Assembly: GCF_000422445.1 (NCBI RefSeq)
Contig: NZ_KE383837.1
Span: 248,001-312,000 of the forward strand
Reading direction: 5' to 3'
DNA: 64,000 bases
DNA from: Paenibacillus assamensis DSM 18201
GTDB lineage: Bacteria; Bacillota; Bacilli; Paenibacillales; Paenibacillaceae
Shown here: piece by piece, positions 19,035 through 27,894 of the stretch
How positions within the stretch are numbered: the stretch's first letter is position 1
How the letters are laid out: each line of letters begins with the position of its first letter
The notes under the pieces: generated by a model
What the model was told of the DNA's origin: nothing
The model's database searches: none
Seen by the model: only the letters and a program-made list of their open reading frames with translations
Position numbers and translations under genes: made by a program

Positions 19035-19442
19035 TTAAAATGCATGTTCAATATGCTCTAGTCCCAGTACTGTATCTCCATCCCCTTGCTTGGGATACGT
19101 AATAATAATAGCATCACACCGCATCTTGGCTTCATACAGACGATTCCGATGAATATACTGTTCGACTATAGCTCTCACTTGCTGCTGTTTTCGAACATCT
19201 ATCGCTTCCCGAGCAGTGCCGAACGAACCGCCTTCCGTACGACTTCGAACTTCAATGAACACCCACCACTCGCCGTCCCGGGCAATCAAATCCAATTCTC
19301 CCCGACGACAGCGCCAATTACGCTCGACTACCGTCCAACCCATTTGCGTGATATGCTGCTCTGCTTGCTGCTCCGCATGTTTACCTATTTCACGACGGTT
19401 TCTTTGAACACCTCTAGTCGACGGTTGTTTCCGCTCAGTCAT
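19035..19442 (-). CDS. YraN/UPF0102 family predicted endonuclease
   Basis: 135 residues from ATG 19442, which overlaps the end of ylqH by 8 bases (ATGACTGA), implying coupled translation. The core GKHAEQQAEQHITQMGWTVVERN, then RRGELDLIARDGEWWVFIEVRSR, shows the PD-(D/E)xK-like pattern of this family (GELDLI, then FIEVR), followed by KQQQVRAIVEQYI. The family resembles Holliday junction resolvases but its role is unknown. Last gene of the ylqG-ylqH-yraN set. Confidence 0.9.
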   Translation of the reverse strand: MTERKQPSTRGVQRNRREIGKHAEQQAEQHITQMGWTVVERNWRCRRGELDLIARDGEWWVFIEVRSRTEGGSFGTAREAIDVRKQQQVRAIVEQYIHRNRLYEAKMRCDAIIITYPKQGDGDTVLGLEHIEHAF

Positions 19443-19749
19443 CCGCTCGCACCCATCCCTTCGCCGCACGTTGATCAGAACGATAAACAAATGTGAGCAC
19501 TTCAGCTACAAGCTGATACAACTCAGCAGGAATCTGCTGATCCAGATCAAGCTTAGAAAGAACTTCAACGAGTGAAGCATCCTCTTGAATCGGGACACCA
19601 TTTTCGACAGCTGTAGCTACGATGCGCTCTGCTAGTAGTCCTTGCCCTTTGGCAACGACAACAGGAGCTGTAGCTTGTCCAGGTTCATAAGAAAGCGCAA
19701 CCGCCTTGCCCCGTTTTTGCGGAGCTGATGTAGATGACTTGCGACTCAT
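19435..19749 (-). CDS. ylqH: YlqH, FlhB C-terminal-domain-like protein
   Basis: 104 residues. It matches only the cytoplasmic, autocleaving C-terminal domain of the flagellar export protein FlhB: AVALSYEPGQATAPVVVAKGQGLLAERIVATA, then a tail EVLTFVYRSD (long stretch shown as 'AVALSYEPGQA' and 'APVVVAKGQGLLAERI'). The NPTH cleavage motif of true FlhB is absent, replaced by EPGQ. There is no membrane part. It overlaps ylqG by 4 bases and yraN by 8. The Bacillus subtilis homologue has the same position; its role is not known. Confidence 0.85.
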   Translation of the reverse strand: MSRKSSTSAPQKRGKAVALSYEPGQATAPVVVAKGQGLLAERIVATAVENGVPIQEDASLVEVLSKLDLDQQIPAELYQLVAEVLTFVYRSDQRAAKGWVRADD

Positions 19750-21746
19750 ATGCGCAGATCCACCCCTTTATATGGAGTTGGTGAATACGAATCAAGCGTA
19801 CGATTTACTTCCGCTGTATCAGCTTGCTTCTCAGGAGGCGCCTGCACGCGAAATGCGGACAATTGATAGCCGATACCTACAAGAGCTTGATCAATTTCTT
19901 CACGATAGCCTTGCAGCGCTTCTTGCACCTGCTCACTCGGATGGTGAATATTCAAGGCAACGAGCTTGTCGACCACGTTGACGTCGACAACCGTATGTCC
20001 GAGTGCTTTCAGATCCAAGTCAAACCACAAGCGGCAATTGTCTGCATCAAGCTCGCCCTTGCGGCCTTGGCGAGCTTGAATATGCACAGCTGCTGTTTGA
20101 CGCCCATCAGGCGTCACAAACGGGACGTGCAAGGTAACATGTGCGAATGGCAATGACCGATCGCTCGTTAAGAGCAGCTGCTGTCCCGTTATATTTTGCA
20201 CGAGCTGCTGGGCCGCATCCCTTACGGCTGGCGGCAGCTGCTCGTGTTGGAGAAGCTGAAGCAGCGCGCTCTTCAGCGACTCTGTCGCGGCAGCCGGAGC
20301 GGCGCCCTGCGCTGCAGCTGCCGCTGGCAATGGGGCAGAAGCCGCTGCTGCTTGCGCGGCCTCCGCCCCTAGGCGTGCCATAGGCACGCCAGCGCGAGCG
20401 CTGTCCGCACCTGCAGGCGCAGCCTGCTGCTGTGGTGCGGTTGTGCCGCTCGCGCTCGCAGGCGGCGCATCTGCCTGCGGCGCCGCCTGTGCCGCGCCTG
20501 CTGCGCTATGCAGCAGCGCGCGCTGCACTTGCTGCTCGTGCGATACGCCGAGCAGCGTCAACATGCGCCCGATCAGCGCGCCTCCATTAGATGGAGCGCT
20601 GATCGGGCGCTGTGCTGCGGGATCCGCACCATCACCTGTAGGTGTGGATCCCGCAGCTTGCCGCCCAGCCAGCCCAGCTTCAGCTGGCTGGGCGTTGCCA
20701 GCAGCTCCTGCGCCAGTTGGCATCGCAGGAGCTGCACTGCCCGCCACGCCACCAGTGGCAGCCGCAGCGGGACCACTTGCAGCATTGGCTCCCGCTCCTG
20801 CTTGAGGAACTCCCCCCGCTGCCGAACCATTCGCTGTACCTTGAGCTGTACCTTGAGCCGCACTTTGGGCTGCACCAGCACCCGCGCCTGTCTGCGCCGC
20901 ACTCGAAGATGGTGAAACACTAGCTGGCTGAGACCCAATCTGTGTACCACTGCCCGCATTACCATTCGAAGACGTAGTAAGAGGAACCGTTGTTCCAGCA
21001 GATGCCGAAGGATGTCCACCACGTGCCGAACTGCCGCCATTCTCCATCATATCCCCACTATTTGTAGGATTCGGCATCATAGCTACCAGCGTACGAACAA
21101 GCGCAAGTGCATCTTTTACAGCACCTGTCAACGCAGACGATCCAGAAGAAGCTGATGATTGAAGCCAAGCTTCACTGCTGCGTGTCAGCTGCGTCAGCAT
21201 ATCATGCATCGGTCTGCCAAATAGAACAGTCTGCAAACCTCGCATCGTCTCTGCAGTCAGCGGCAAATTACGCTTCAAAGCCAGCGCAGCCGTTTGCACC
21301 CACTCATCCATTGCCACACCATCAGGCTTCATTGCCATTACCTTTGACAATTGCGCCATCGTTTCTCTCGTCAACGGGATTCCACTCTTCTGCAAATCAC
21401 GCAGTACCGTACGTGCCCAAGGCTCGTCGGGAAGCCCAGCTTGCTTAAGGGCATCTGCTATCGTTGGCAGTGGCTGTGAAGAATGAGCTTCTGACTGCTT
21501 TAACATAATAAGCCCGTCTTCTTGTTGACCTTGTACTTGCATCCAAGTCGTCTGACCTGGGCGCATAGGCGTTTCAAGCACCGCTTTGACCGGCACACCA
21601 TTTATTTGAACAACTGCTTCTTGTCCATTTTCCGATACACTCATTACAACACCGCGTACAACTTGTCCAGAACGAAGCTCTAACGCTCGCGAGTCTCCGG
21701 GTTTCGCCTCCCCAGTCATCCCTCGCACCAAATGTGATATATTCAA
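19746..21746 (-). CDS. ylqG: YlqG-like protein with FliK-type C-terminal domain and Ala/Gly linker
   Basis: 666 residues. Residues about 20-95 form a small beta-rich domain, 95-215 are helical, about 235-500 are a low-complexity Ala/Gly/Pro/Gln/Ser linker, and about 530-645 resemble the hook-length control (FliK) C-terminal domain ('RLWFDLDLKALGHTVVDV'). The linker DNA is much richer in GC than its surroundings and holds a series of inverted repeats (20372-20735). It overlaps ylqH, an FlhB C-domain-like gene, by 4 bases: a FliK-like/FlhB-like pair apart from the main flagellar operon. No established function. Confidence 0.8.
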   Translation of the reverse strand: MNISHLVRGMTGEAKPGDSRALELRSGQVVRGVVMSVSENGQEAVVQINGVPVKAVLETPMRPGQTTWMQVQGQQEDGLIMLKQSEAHSSQPLPTIADALKQAGLPDEPWARTVLRDLQKSGIPLTRETMAQLSKVMAMKPDGVAMDEWVQTAALALKRNLPLTAETMRGLQTVLFGRPMHDMLTQLTRSSEAWLQSSASSGSSALTGAVKDALALVRTLVAMMPNPTNSGDMMENGGSSARGGHPSASAGTTVPLTTSSNGNAGSGTQIGSQPASVSPSSSAAQTGAGAGAAQSAAQGTAQGTANGSAAGGVPQAGAGANAASGPAAAATGGVAGSAAPAMPTGAGAAGNAQPAEAGLAGRQAAGSTPTGDGADPAAQRPISAPSNGGALIGRMLTLLGVSHEQQVQRALLHSAAGAAQAAPQADAPPASASGTTAPQQQAAPAGADSARAGVPMARLGAEAAQAAAASAPLPAAAAAQGAAPAAATESLKSALLQLLQHEQLPPAVRDAAQQLVQNITGQQLLLTSDRSLPFAHVTLHVPFVTPDGRQTAAVHIQARQGRKGELDADNCRLWFDLDLKALGHTVVDVNVVDKLVALNIHHPSEQVQEALQGYREEIDQALVGIGYQLSAFRVQAPPEKQADTAEVNRTLDSYSPTPYKGVDLRI
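20372..20735. repeat. Cluster of six inverted repeats inside the ylqG linker
   Basis: Perfect or nearly perfect arms occur at 20372-20379/20383-20390 (8 bp), 20459-20468/20480-20489 (10 bp), 20565-20579/20596-20610 (15 bp, with a further 5-bp inner stem), 20615-20630/20641-20656 (16 bp, one mismatch), 20662-20673/20683-20694 (12 bp) and 20701-20712/20724-20735 (12 bp). The last four follow one another almost without gap. All keep the reading frame open. Confidence 0.85.
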
Positions 21747-21837
21747 TCATAACCCTCCGATACTTGCAGCATCACTATCCTATATATCGGCAAACATACT
21801 TTAAATAATAAATGAACATACAAAAGACGCAGCTTGT

Positions 21838-22500
21838 TTAAAACAACGTCAGCTGCGTCTTCGTCTCTTCCCACTTCTTCAAAAACGTTCTGCGATGCAT
21901 CTTTGTCGGCCCATACTCATCCAACGCCGCATAATGCGCTTTTGTTCCATAACCCTTATGTACCGCTATTCCATACTCAGGGTACAACTCATTCCATTCC
22001 TTACTACACAATCGATCTCTTGTAACCTTCGCAATAATGGATGCTGCTGCAATGGATTGACTCGTTGCGTCACCTTTAATAAGAGATTTTTGCGGTAATT
22101 CTACTTGTATTTTTTCAGCATCGATAAATAGCATGTCTGGTGCAATTTTCAATTGCTCAACAGCTATTTTCATCGCCAATCGGGTTGCTTGCTTTATATT
22201 CAGCTCATCGATTGCTTTCGCATCCATATGCGCCACTGACCACGCAACAGCATTTGCAATAATATCCTCATACAGTGCTTCTCGCTTCTTCTCCGACAGT
22301 TTCTTAGAATCATTAATCCCCTCTAACTGCCAATCACGAGGCAAAATGACCGCAGCTGCTACCACATCACCAAATAAACAGCCACGTCCCACCTCATCAA
22401 TACCTGCTATCGCTTCATAGCCTGCCGACCATGCTTCACGCTCCAAAGCCAACAGATCAATAACCTCTGCTTCAGACGCAGACGATCGCTTCGCACCCAC
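21838..22500 (-). CDS. rnhB: Ribonuclease HII
   Basis: RNase HII cuts RNA-DNA hybrids and misincorporated ribonucleotides. I prefer GTG 22500 (MGAKRSSASEAEVIDLLALE), 8 bases after AGGGGG; the frame is open to 22548 and an earlier start is possible. The product is about 220 residues. Catalytic Asp-Glu are in GIDEVGRG, the third and fourth acidic residues in FIDAEKI and KVTRD, with 'KGDATSQSIAAASIIAKV' typical of type 2. The usual GPLAGPVV is here GCLFGDVV. It follows rbgA, as in Bacillus. Confidence 0.94.
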   Translation of the reverse strand: MGAKRSSASEAEVIDLLALEREAWSAGYEAIAGIDEVGRGCLFGDVVAAAVILPRDWQLEGINDSKKLSEKKREALYEDIIANAVAWSVAHMDAKAIDELNIKQATRLAMKIAVEQLKIAPDMLFIDAEKIQVELPQKSLIKGDATSQSIAAASIIAKVTRDRLCSKEWNELYPEYGIAVHKGYGTKAHYAALDEYGPTKMHRRTFLKKWEETKTQLTLF

Positions 22501-22639
22501 AATCGTTTCCCCCTGCCATTTGTACCTTATGAACAAAACACCAACCAACGGTGTCTACAAAACGCTCTATTTACAGACTTATATTGTATATGTAATCTCA
22601 TGCCTACTCAACCCTCACAAACATTCCACATGCTGGAGC

Positions 22640-23032
22640 TTAGTGATCCTGAGAACGAAATAATGCTCTGCAATAAGAATAACCAGCAACTAGCCCAAAG
22701 TAGTATACATATTCATCATGATACAAAGGATACGACCATGACCAATCCAACGGTATATGCATCCACATAATTGGCACTAAAGCAATGAGCAAGCATGGCA
22801 TCGTAATCACATAAAACAACTTCCAGTTCGTTGGTTTTTTACGTCTTGCTCCACCTATCCAGACGAGCAAAGCTCCACCTAAAGCTGAAAATAGCACTTT
22901 TGCTACGATTGTCAATTCAACGAAATCACCTTTTTGTGCCCACTGACTCATGATCCGTACACCTTTATGTCCAAAATAAACAAATACGATAGCTCCTATT
23001 AGCCAGAGCATATAGATGAGCACTTTCTTCAC
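22640..23032 (-). CDS. Hypothetical four-segment membrane protein
   Basis: I do not recognise the family. I choose GTG 23032, 7 bases after AGGAGG, giving 130 residues (MKKVLIYMLWLIGAIVFVYF...). The frame is open to 23275 but that extension has no ribosome binding site and runs toward rbgA. Four hydrophobic segments are visible (about residues 5-20, 40-58, 72-90 and 108-122), with a basic ARRKK loop after the second. It sits between rbgA and rnhB, not a usual place for a gene in Bacillus. Probably real, function unknown. Confidence 0.6.
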   Translation of the reverse strand: MKKVLIYMLWLIGAIVFVYFGHKGVRIMSQWAQKGDFVELTIVAKVLFSALGGALLVWIGGARRKKPTNWKLFYVITMPCLLIALVPIMWMHIPLDWSWSYPLYHDEYVYYFGLVAGYSYCRALFRSQDH

Positions 23033-23225
23033 CCAACATCCTCCTAACCATCTAAGTCTATAATGAATTCCTATTTGATAGTAACAAGGGTTATCCACAA
23101 ATGCTACATGAAAATGATTCAACATCAATCCGCCCCCCTTTATGCCGCAAATCAAACCAACACAAAAAGCTGCCCACCCAATGGCGAAGCAGCTTACTGA
23201 AAAGCATATGTTATTCAATCTCACA

Positions 23226-24086
23226 TCAAGGATGCTCCAACGTAACTTGCCCCATCTTGCCAGCTCGAAGCTCACGCAAAATAATGCCTGAAACTTTCTC
23301 TAGGTCGACGCGTCCACCACTAACCAAGCATCCACGCTTGCGTCCGATTTCCTCCATAATAGAGACAATTTCATTCGGATCTTCAATATCATGAAGTGGC
23401 GTTTCCAATTCGAAACGCTCTTTTAGGCGTTCCCAATAATGAGCAGACATAAACTTCAGCGCATAGAAGGCAATATCTTCTACATTCAACACTTGATCTT
23501 TAATTGCCCCGGTAGCCGCTAAACGATAACCAACCATCTGATCCTCGAATTTAGGCCACAAAATACCTGGCGTATCAAGCAGCTCCATTTCAGAACCTAC
23601 CCGGATCCATTGTTGACCTTTCGTTACACCTGGACGATCGCCCGTAGCAGCAACTTGTCTGCCTGCCAACTTATTGATCAATGTAGACTTACCAACGTTC
23701 GGAATACCTACGATAAGAGCACGAATAGGTCGTGGCTTCAATCCTTTAGCTATTAGGCGCTCAAACTTCGCTTCCAGCAGCTTACGTGCTTCCACTTGGA
23801 TGTTCTGAATATTATATCCAGACGAAGCGTCCACTGGAATCGCTGCATGCCCTTCTTTACGAAAGACCTCCAACCATTTTGCAGTCACTTCTGGATCAGC
23901 CAAATCGCACTTATTCATAATGATCAATCTTGGTTTATCACCAAGAATCTCATGGATCATTGGATTTCGGCTGGAAAGCGGCAAGCGCGCGTCCAACAGC
24001 TCGATGACTACATCAATAAGCTTCAGCTTATCCTGAATCTGCCTACGCGCTCTTGTCATATGCCCAGGAAACCATTGTATCGACAT
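23226..24086 (-). CDS. rbgA: Ribosome biogenesis GTPase RbgA (YlqF)
   Basis: 286 residues. RbgA is an essential GTPase that completes 50S assembly by promoting late protein binding. It is circularly permuted: the NKCD (G4) motif at about residue 58 precedes Walker [10 protein letters not shown] at about 127 and DTPG at about 170. The N-terminus [17 protein letters not shown] is family-typical, as is the C-terminal ANTAR-like helical region. Operon position between lepB and rnhB matches Bacillus. Confidence 0.96.
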   Translation of the reverse strand: MSIQWFPGHMTRARRQIQDKLKLIDVVIELLDARLPLSSRNPMIHEILGDKPRLIIMNKCDLADPEVTAKWLEVFRKEGHAAIPVDASSGYNIQNIQVEARKLLEAKFERLIAKGLKPRPIRALIVGIPNVGKSTLINKLAGRQVAATGDRPGVTKGQQWIRVGSEMELLDTPGILWPKFEDQMVGYRLAATGAIKDQVLNVEDIAFYALKFMSAHYWERLKERFELETPLHDIEDPNEIVSIMEEIGRKRGCLVSGGRVDLEKVSGIILRELRAGKMGQVTLEHP

Positions 24087-24119
24087 CGCGTTCCACCTCC
24101 CTTATCTATGCTGTAATTT

Positions 24120-24737
24120 TTAATAATGATTTATAAACTTCATCTGATTCAATGGCCAGAAAATGACATCAGCACGTCCAATCACTTCACTCAATGGAAT
24201 AAAGCCCAATACACGGCTGTCTGTACTATTGTCGCGATGGTCACCCATAACAAAAATATGACCTTCGGGAACTTTATTTTCCGATCTCATTTCATTCGGG
24301 AAATCACTGTTGTTATAAGTTCCACCTTGCTTTTGCGCTTCCGCAATTGCTTCTTGTATGTATGGTTCCTCTACTTTCTTACCATTCACAAACAAGTTGT
24401 CTCCACGATACTCGATCGTATCACCGGCTACACCAATTACACGCTTGATGAGATCGCGATCCTCTGCCGGCACGTGGAATACAACAACTTCTCCATGCTT
24501 CGGCTCACGGAAATCATACAAAACCTTATTCACAATAAGACGCTCACCCGTGTAGAAATTCGGCTCCATTGAAGGGCCATCGACAATAAATGGTGCGAAT
24601 AATAACCAGCGCACTAACACGACGAGTGTGACAGCGACAGCAATCGCCTTAATCCATTCCACCAGCTCGTTTTTTCGTCGCGGCTGTGTCGATTGATCCG
24701 CCACAGATGTTTGATTCGATACTTGATCTTGCTCCAT
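24120..24737 (-). CDS. lepB: Type I signal peptidase
   Basis: 205 residues. It removes signal peptides outside the membrane. There is one membrane segment at about residues 30-50, the catalytic Ser56 lies in DGPSMEPNF, and the catalytic Lys98 in LIKRVIGVAGDTIEY. The box GHIFVMGDHRDNSTDSR is also typical. Lies between rplS and rbgA; probably co-transcribed. It would process the secreted chitinases and other exported proteins in this window. Confidence 0.96.
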   Translation of the reverse strand: MEQDQVSNQTSVADQSTQPRRKNELVEWIKAIAVAVTLVVLVRWLLFAPFIVDGPSMEPNFYTGERLIVNKVLYDFREPKHGEVVVFHVPAEDRDLIKRVIGVAGDTIEYRGDNLFVNGKKVEEPYIQEAIAEAQKQGGTYNNSDFPNEMRSENKVPEGHIFVMGDHRDNSTDSRVLGFIPLSEVIGRADVIFWPLNQMKFINHY

Positions 24738-24858
24738 AGGCCGTGCCCCGCTTTCTTCCTAGGATGCTTATCCAATGTAACTTACATATCATTAGCGTAC
24801 CAAATTGTTTAAAGAATAGCAAAAGGGGCTTGCGAGATTGCAAGCCCCCGGTCTTTCA

Positions 24859-25200
24859 TTATCGAATCTCTTTGATTCTCGCTGCTTTACCGCGTAGGTT
24901 ACGAAGATAATAAAGCTTCGCACGACGGACTTTACCACGGCGAGCCACTTCGATTTTATCGATCTTTGGCGAGTGAATCGGGAATGTACGCTCAACTCCT
25001 ACACCGTAGGAAATTTTACGAACAGTAAACGTTTCACTGATTCCGCCACCGCGACGTTTAATTACAACACCTTCGAAAAGCTGGATACGCTCACGAGATC
25101 CCTCGATAACTTTGACATGTACTTTCAAAGTATCACCAGGACGGAAGCTTGGTACATCTTTACGAAGTTGTTCTTGAGTAATCGCTTGTACGATATTCAT
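24859..25200 (-). CDS. rplS: 50S ribosomal protein L19
   Basis: 113 residues, the normal length. Motifs [46 protein letters not shown] and [12 protein letters not shown] fit L19, which lies at the interface of the ribosomal subunits. It has its own promoter and a long leader in which a regulatory RNA fold is likely. It is followed by lepB and rbgA. Confidence 0.98.
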   Translation of the reverse strand: MNIVQAITQEQLRKDVPSFRPGDTLKVHVKVIEGSRERIQLFEGVVIKRRGGGISETFTVRKISYGVGVERTFPIHSPKIDKIEVARRGKVRRAKLYYLRNLRGKAARIKEIR

Positions 25201-25299
25201 CTATGACTCCCTCCTTCCACACAGGCGTTCTTACATCTCGGAGATGCTCTATTTGCATGCTCGTCATCATCTGTAGAGGACCGCCGTATTGAAACAACA
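25201..25299 (-). ncRNA. Candidate L19 leader RNA upstream of rplS
   Basis: About 100 bases between the mapped-looking promoter and the rplS start. It includes a CATCTC/GAGATG hairpin (25234-25246), a CTACAG...CTGTG pairing possibility and ends in AGGAGGG. Autoregulatory L19 leaders are known upstream of rplS in Firmicutes; whether this one matches the published consensus needs a covariance search. Confidence 0.55.
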
Positions 25300-25305
25300 A
25301 AATTC

Positions 25306-25334
25306 ATTATAGCATACGACTACCTCTTGCACAA
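25306..25334 (-). promoter_or_regulatory. Sigma-A promoter of rplS
   Basis: On the minus strand TTGTGC is followed after 17 bases by a perfect TATAAT, about 110 bases upstream of the rplS start. Confidence 0.75.
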
Positions 25335-25412
25335 GAGAATTAACTGCAAAATAAATATCTAAGCTTTGTGCTGTTCATACATTCACGAAATGTGACAATT
25401 GTACGCTTCTGG

Positions 25413-25613
25413 TTATTCGTATAGCGCATCCCTTAACTTGCTAGACATCCCACTTGAGTTTCTTGAGGCTAAGAGGGCTTTTCGCAGTTTTTCATTTGCA
25501 TGGTGCAAAGACTCTAGCTCTTCGAGCAGTTCTTCAAGTAATTGGCACGCCTGTTCGTCTGCAGTCAATTTAACTACATCTGCACGTTGGCGATAATCAT
25601 GTATATTAGTCAT
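25413..25613 (-). CDS. Small coiled-coil protein, unknown function
   Basis: 66 residues, starting MTNIHDYRQRADVV, acidic and Leu-rich in the middle (ACQLLEELLEELESLHHAN), predicted to be a single coiled coil. A GGGAG lies 11 bases before the start, somewhat far. It lies between the rplS promoter and an acetyltransferase gene on the same strand. I do not recognise it; it has the look of a real small protein rather than a shadow of another gene, because the opposite strand has no gene. Confidence 0.5.
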   Translation of the reverse strand: MTNIHDYRQRADVVKLTADEQACQLLEELLEELESLHHANEKLRKALLASRNSSGMSSKLRDALYE

Positions 25614-25656
25614 TCTTGTCTATTCTCCCAGCTATTAAGATTTAAGAATTAAAGAT

Positions 25657-26070
25657 TTAAAGCTGATACTTCCATATGTACAAACCACGACTTTGTTGCA
25701 CACACTGCCATCCTGTCTTTTCGTAATAAGCGTTAAAGGTAGACATTATAGAACAGTTAGCCTCAATATACTCCACATCTATTTTTCGCAACATTTGCGC
25801 TATTACTCCACTGCCTCGGAAACGTTCATTAAGAGCAAATTGATACAGTGAAGCAGAGTTGCTAGTCTTTCTACGATAAAATCGAAGTGCACCCACCAAC
25901 TTGCTTTCTTCTGCCGCTATTATAACTTGTTGCCTACGACATGCAGCTTTTGCGCCATCTGGACACAAAAATTCAAGATTACTTATTCCATCATGCGATG
26001 CCTGAATATGCTTGGCGAAAAATCTTGCAACTACTTCCGCACAGCGATAATCTGCTAGATGTAATTCCAT
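25657..26070 (-). CDS. GNAT-like N-acetyltransferase
   Basis: 137 residues from ATG 26070 (MELHLADYRCAEVV), 7 bases after GGAGAG. The central strand-loop FALNERFRGSGVIAQMLRK resembles the acetyl-CoA-binding motif of GNAT enzymes (usually R.(K/R)GIG..L), with GVIAQML where G(I/V)G is common. The C-terminal FNAYYEKTGWQCVQQSRGLY fits the family pattern 'N..A...Y.K.GF'. Substrate unknown. A TATAAT lies at 26154-26159 on the minus strand but without a good partner hexamer. Confidence 0.75.
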   Translation of the reverse strand: MELHLADYRCAEVVARFFAKHIQASHDGISNLEFLCPDGAKAACRRQQVIIAAEESKLVGALRFYRRKTSNSASLYQFALNERFRGSGVIAQMLRKIDVEYIEANCSIMSTFNAYYEKTGWQCVQQSRGLYIWKYQL

Positions 26071-26495
26071 GACACATCTCTCCATTCATGAATAAGAAGT
26101 ACCTTACTAATTGCTCGTCGCTCGCATTTCGCATTTTTAACTCGTATCGTTCTATTATATACGAACAAAACACGAACAGCTATACTTATTCATTCAGATG
26201 TGCTATACTATGAAAGTTGCATGTATAACCCTCACTTATAAGAGTTCCTCAAACAAGAATAATTAAACTCCTCATATCTTGTCTAATTCCCAACTAACCC
26301 TAAAGAATTGACGATGGTAGACTTGATTCACACTGGCGCGGTCATCGGAGCCGCAAGGACGAAAGAGAGGTAGGGCTTTTGTCGTTTCAGATAACCTAAT
26401 ATGATCACCGCATTTTATTCTTATAGAAGGAACAACAAGCGGCTGTTTCATGGATGTCGTTACCCATTGAAACAGCCGCTTTTCTATCGTTATTG
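26071..26495. other. Intergenic region between trmD and the acetyltransferase
   Basis: 425 bases. It contains a strong hairpin (26437-26481) after trmD and a possible -10 box for the acetyltransferase gene. A 75-codon minus-strand frame at 26272-26499 runs straight through the hairpin and is not credible. Nothing else is recognisable; a G/A-rich stretch at 26330-26375 on the plus strand could be structured. Confidence 0.5.
26437..26481. terminator. 14-bp hairpin after trmD
   Basis: AAGCGGCTGTTTCA (26437-26450) pairs with TGAAACAGCCGCTT (26468-26481) around a 17-base loop. The T-run (TTTT) follows on the plus strand; on the minus strand, the direction of trmD, the run is only TTGTTGTT. It may act in both directions. 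Confidence 0.65.
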
Positions 26496-27281
26496 TCATT
26501 TCGAACGGTTTGATTTCAGTCGTTGCAAAATAGCTCGATCTTTGTCGCTCAGTTCGACTTTATCCAATAGATCTGGTCTGCGCTCTATCGTTCGACGAAG
26601 TGACTGTTCTCGACGCCACGCTTCAACATTCGCATGATGCCCACTTAACAGTACATCTGGCACTTTCAAGCCACGGAACTCTGCTGGACGTGTGTAATGA
26701 GGATATTCCAACAAACCAGTGCTGAATGAATCCGTGATTGCAGAAGATTCATTACCAAGAACACCCGGTAACAACCTTACCACAGAATCCACCACGACCA
26801 TTGCAGGCAGCTCTCCCCCTGTCAACACGTAGTCACCAATGGAAAGCTCATCCGTAACAAGATGCTCGCGAATCCGTTCATCATATCCTTCATAATGTCC
26901 GCAAATAAAGATCAAATGATCTTCTTCTGATAACTCTTCAGCCTTAGACTGCGTAAATGTCTCTCCTTGCGGACACATTAAAATAACACGTGGACGGCGT
27001 AAAGTACGTTTCTCAGCTCCGTCCTCGTCTTCAGTATGTTCAATAGATGCCTTATGAATAACATCCTCAACTGCTCCAAATATTGGATCGGGCTTGAGCA
27101 CCATTCCACCGCCGCCTCCGTATGGATAATCATCGACGGTATTGTGTTTGTTCGTAGCGTATTCGCGGAAATTGACCGTATTTAAAGATACAAGTCCTTT
27201 TTCACGCGCTTTCCCCAAAATACTTGCGCCGAATACACCCTCACACATTTCAGGGAAAAGCGTTAGAACATCAATGCGCAT
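26496..27281 (-). CDS. trmD: tRNA (guanine-N1)-methyltransferase TrmD
   Basis: 261 residues. TrmD makes m1G37 in tRNA and prevents frameshifting. It has the trefoil-knot SAM-binding fold: [15 protein letters not shown] at the start, [31 protein letters not shown], and the knot loop [15 protein letters not shown]. The start overlaps the rimM stop by one base. Gene order rimM-trmD is typical. Confidence 0.97.
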   Translation of the reverse strand: MRIDVLTLFPEMCEGVFGASILGKAREKGLVSLNTVNFREYATNKHNTVDDYPYGGGGGMVLKPDPIFGAVEDVIHKASIEHTEDEDGAEKRTLRRPRVILMCPQGETFTQSKAEELSEEDHLIFICGHYEGYDERIREHLVTDELSIGDYVLTGGELPAMVVVDSVVRLLPGVLGNESSAITDSFSTGLLEYPHYTRPAEFRGLKVPDVLLSGHHANVEAWRREQSLRRTIERRPDLLDKVELSDKDRAILQRLKSNRSK

Positions 27282-27799
27282 TACAGCAGACCCTCCATTA
27301 AGTGAACCTTTATAAGCTTGTCCTGCACATTAATCTCAAGTACAACGTCTTCAATGTATGGCAAAAGTAAATCCGAACCTTTTGGACGCTTTACAACCCA
27401 CACATCATTTGCGCCTGGGGATAGTATTTCCTTGATCACACCAAGTTCTTCACCTGCATCACTGATGACACGGCAACCAATTATGTCCCGATAATAGAAC
27501 TCATTTTCTTCGAGCTTCACTTGTTGGTCTTCGGATACCTTAAGCAAACATCCTTTATATTTTTCGACATCATTAATGTTGTCGTATTCTTTCAGCTTTA
27601 TAATGTGTAATTTTTTATGCTCACGAGCTTTCTCAACCGTTACAGGTAAGTGCAACTTCTTTGCTTCATCAACGATAAACAACTGACTATTTTTTGCAAA
27701 GCGGACCTCTGGAAAATCCGTATGAGAAACAATTTTTAATTCTCCGCGAATACCTTGTGTATTTACAATCTCTCCAACTGTAATCAACTTCTCGTTCAT
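27281..27799 (-). CDS. rimM: 16S rRNA processing protein RimM
   Basis: 172 residues. RimM assists maturation of the 30S head and binds S19. The N-terminal domain has [23 protein letters not shown] (family: G.I.N.QGI+GE+K+...D) and the C-terminal PRC barrel has '[19 protein letters not shown]' and '[10 protein letters not shown]'. Two ATG codons follow AGGAGGT; the second (27799) has better spacing. It is separated from khpA by a terminator, so a further promoter is expected. Confidence 0.95.
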   Translation of the reverse strand: MNEKLITVGEIVNTQGIRGELKIVSHTDFPEVRFAKNSQLFIVDEAKKLHLPVTVEKAREHKKLHIIKLKEYDNINDVEKYKGCLLKVSEDQQVKLEENEFYYRDIIGCRVISDAGEELGVIKEILSPGANDVWVVKRPKGSDLLLPYIEDVVLEINVQDKLIKVHLMEGLL

Positions 27800-27894
27800 C
27801 ATTCAACCTCCTGCGCCAATCAAGCACATCACTTCAATAAGAAGATAGTTAGTTCTTATAACAGTTTCCAACAAATCATAATAAAAATATACGA

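Noticed and set aside
20443-20805. Ala/Pro-rich frames in the 20.1-20.9 kb region on both strands
   Set aside because: GC-rich, low-complexity DNA of ylqG leaves many frames open; only the minus frame of ylqG has domains on both sides.
26320-26400. Possible riboswitch on the plus strand
   Set aside because: The G/A-rich stretch resembled no riboswitch consensus I could recall, and no plus-strand gene follows.
26272-26499. 75-codon minus-strand frame
   Set aside because: Passes through the 14-bp hairpin after trmD and overlaps the trmD stop.
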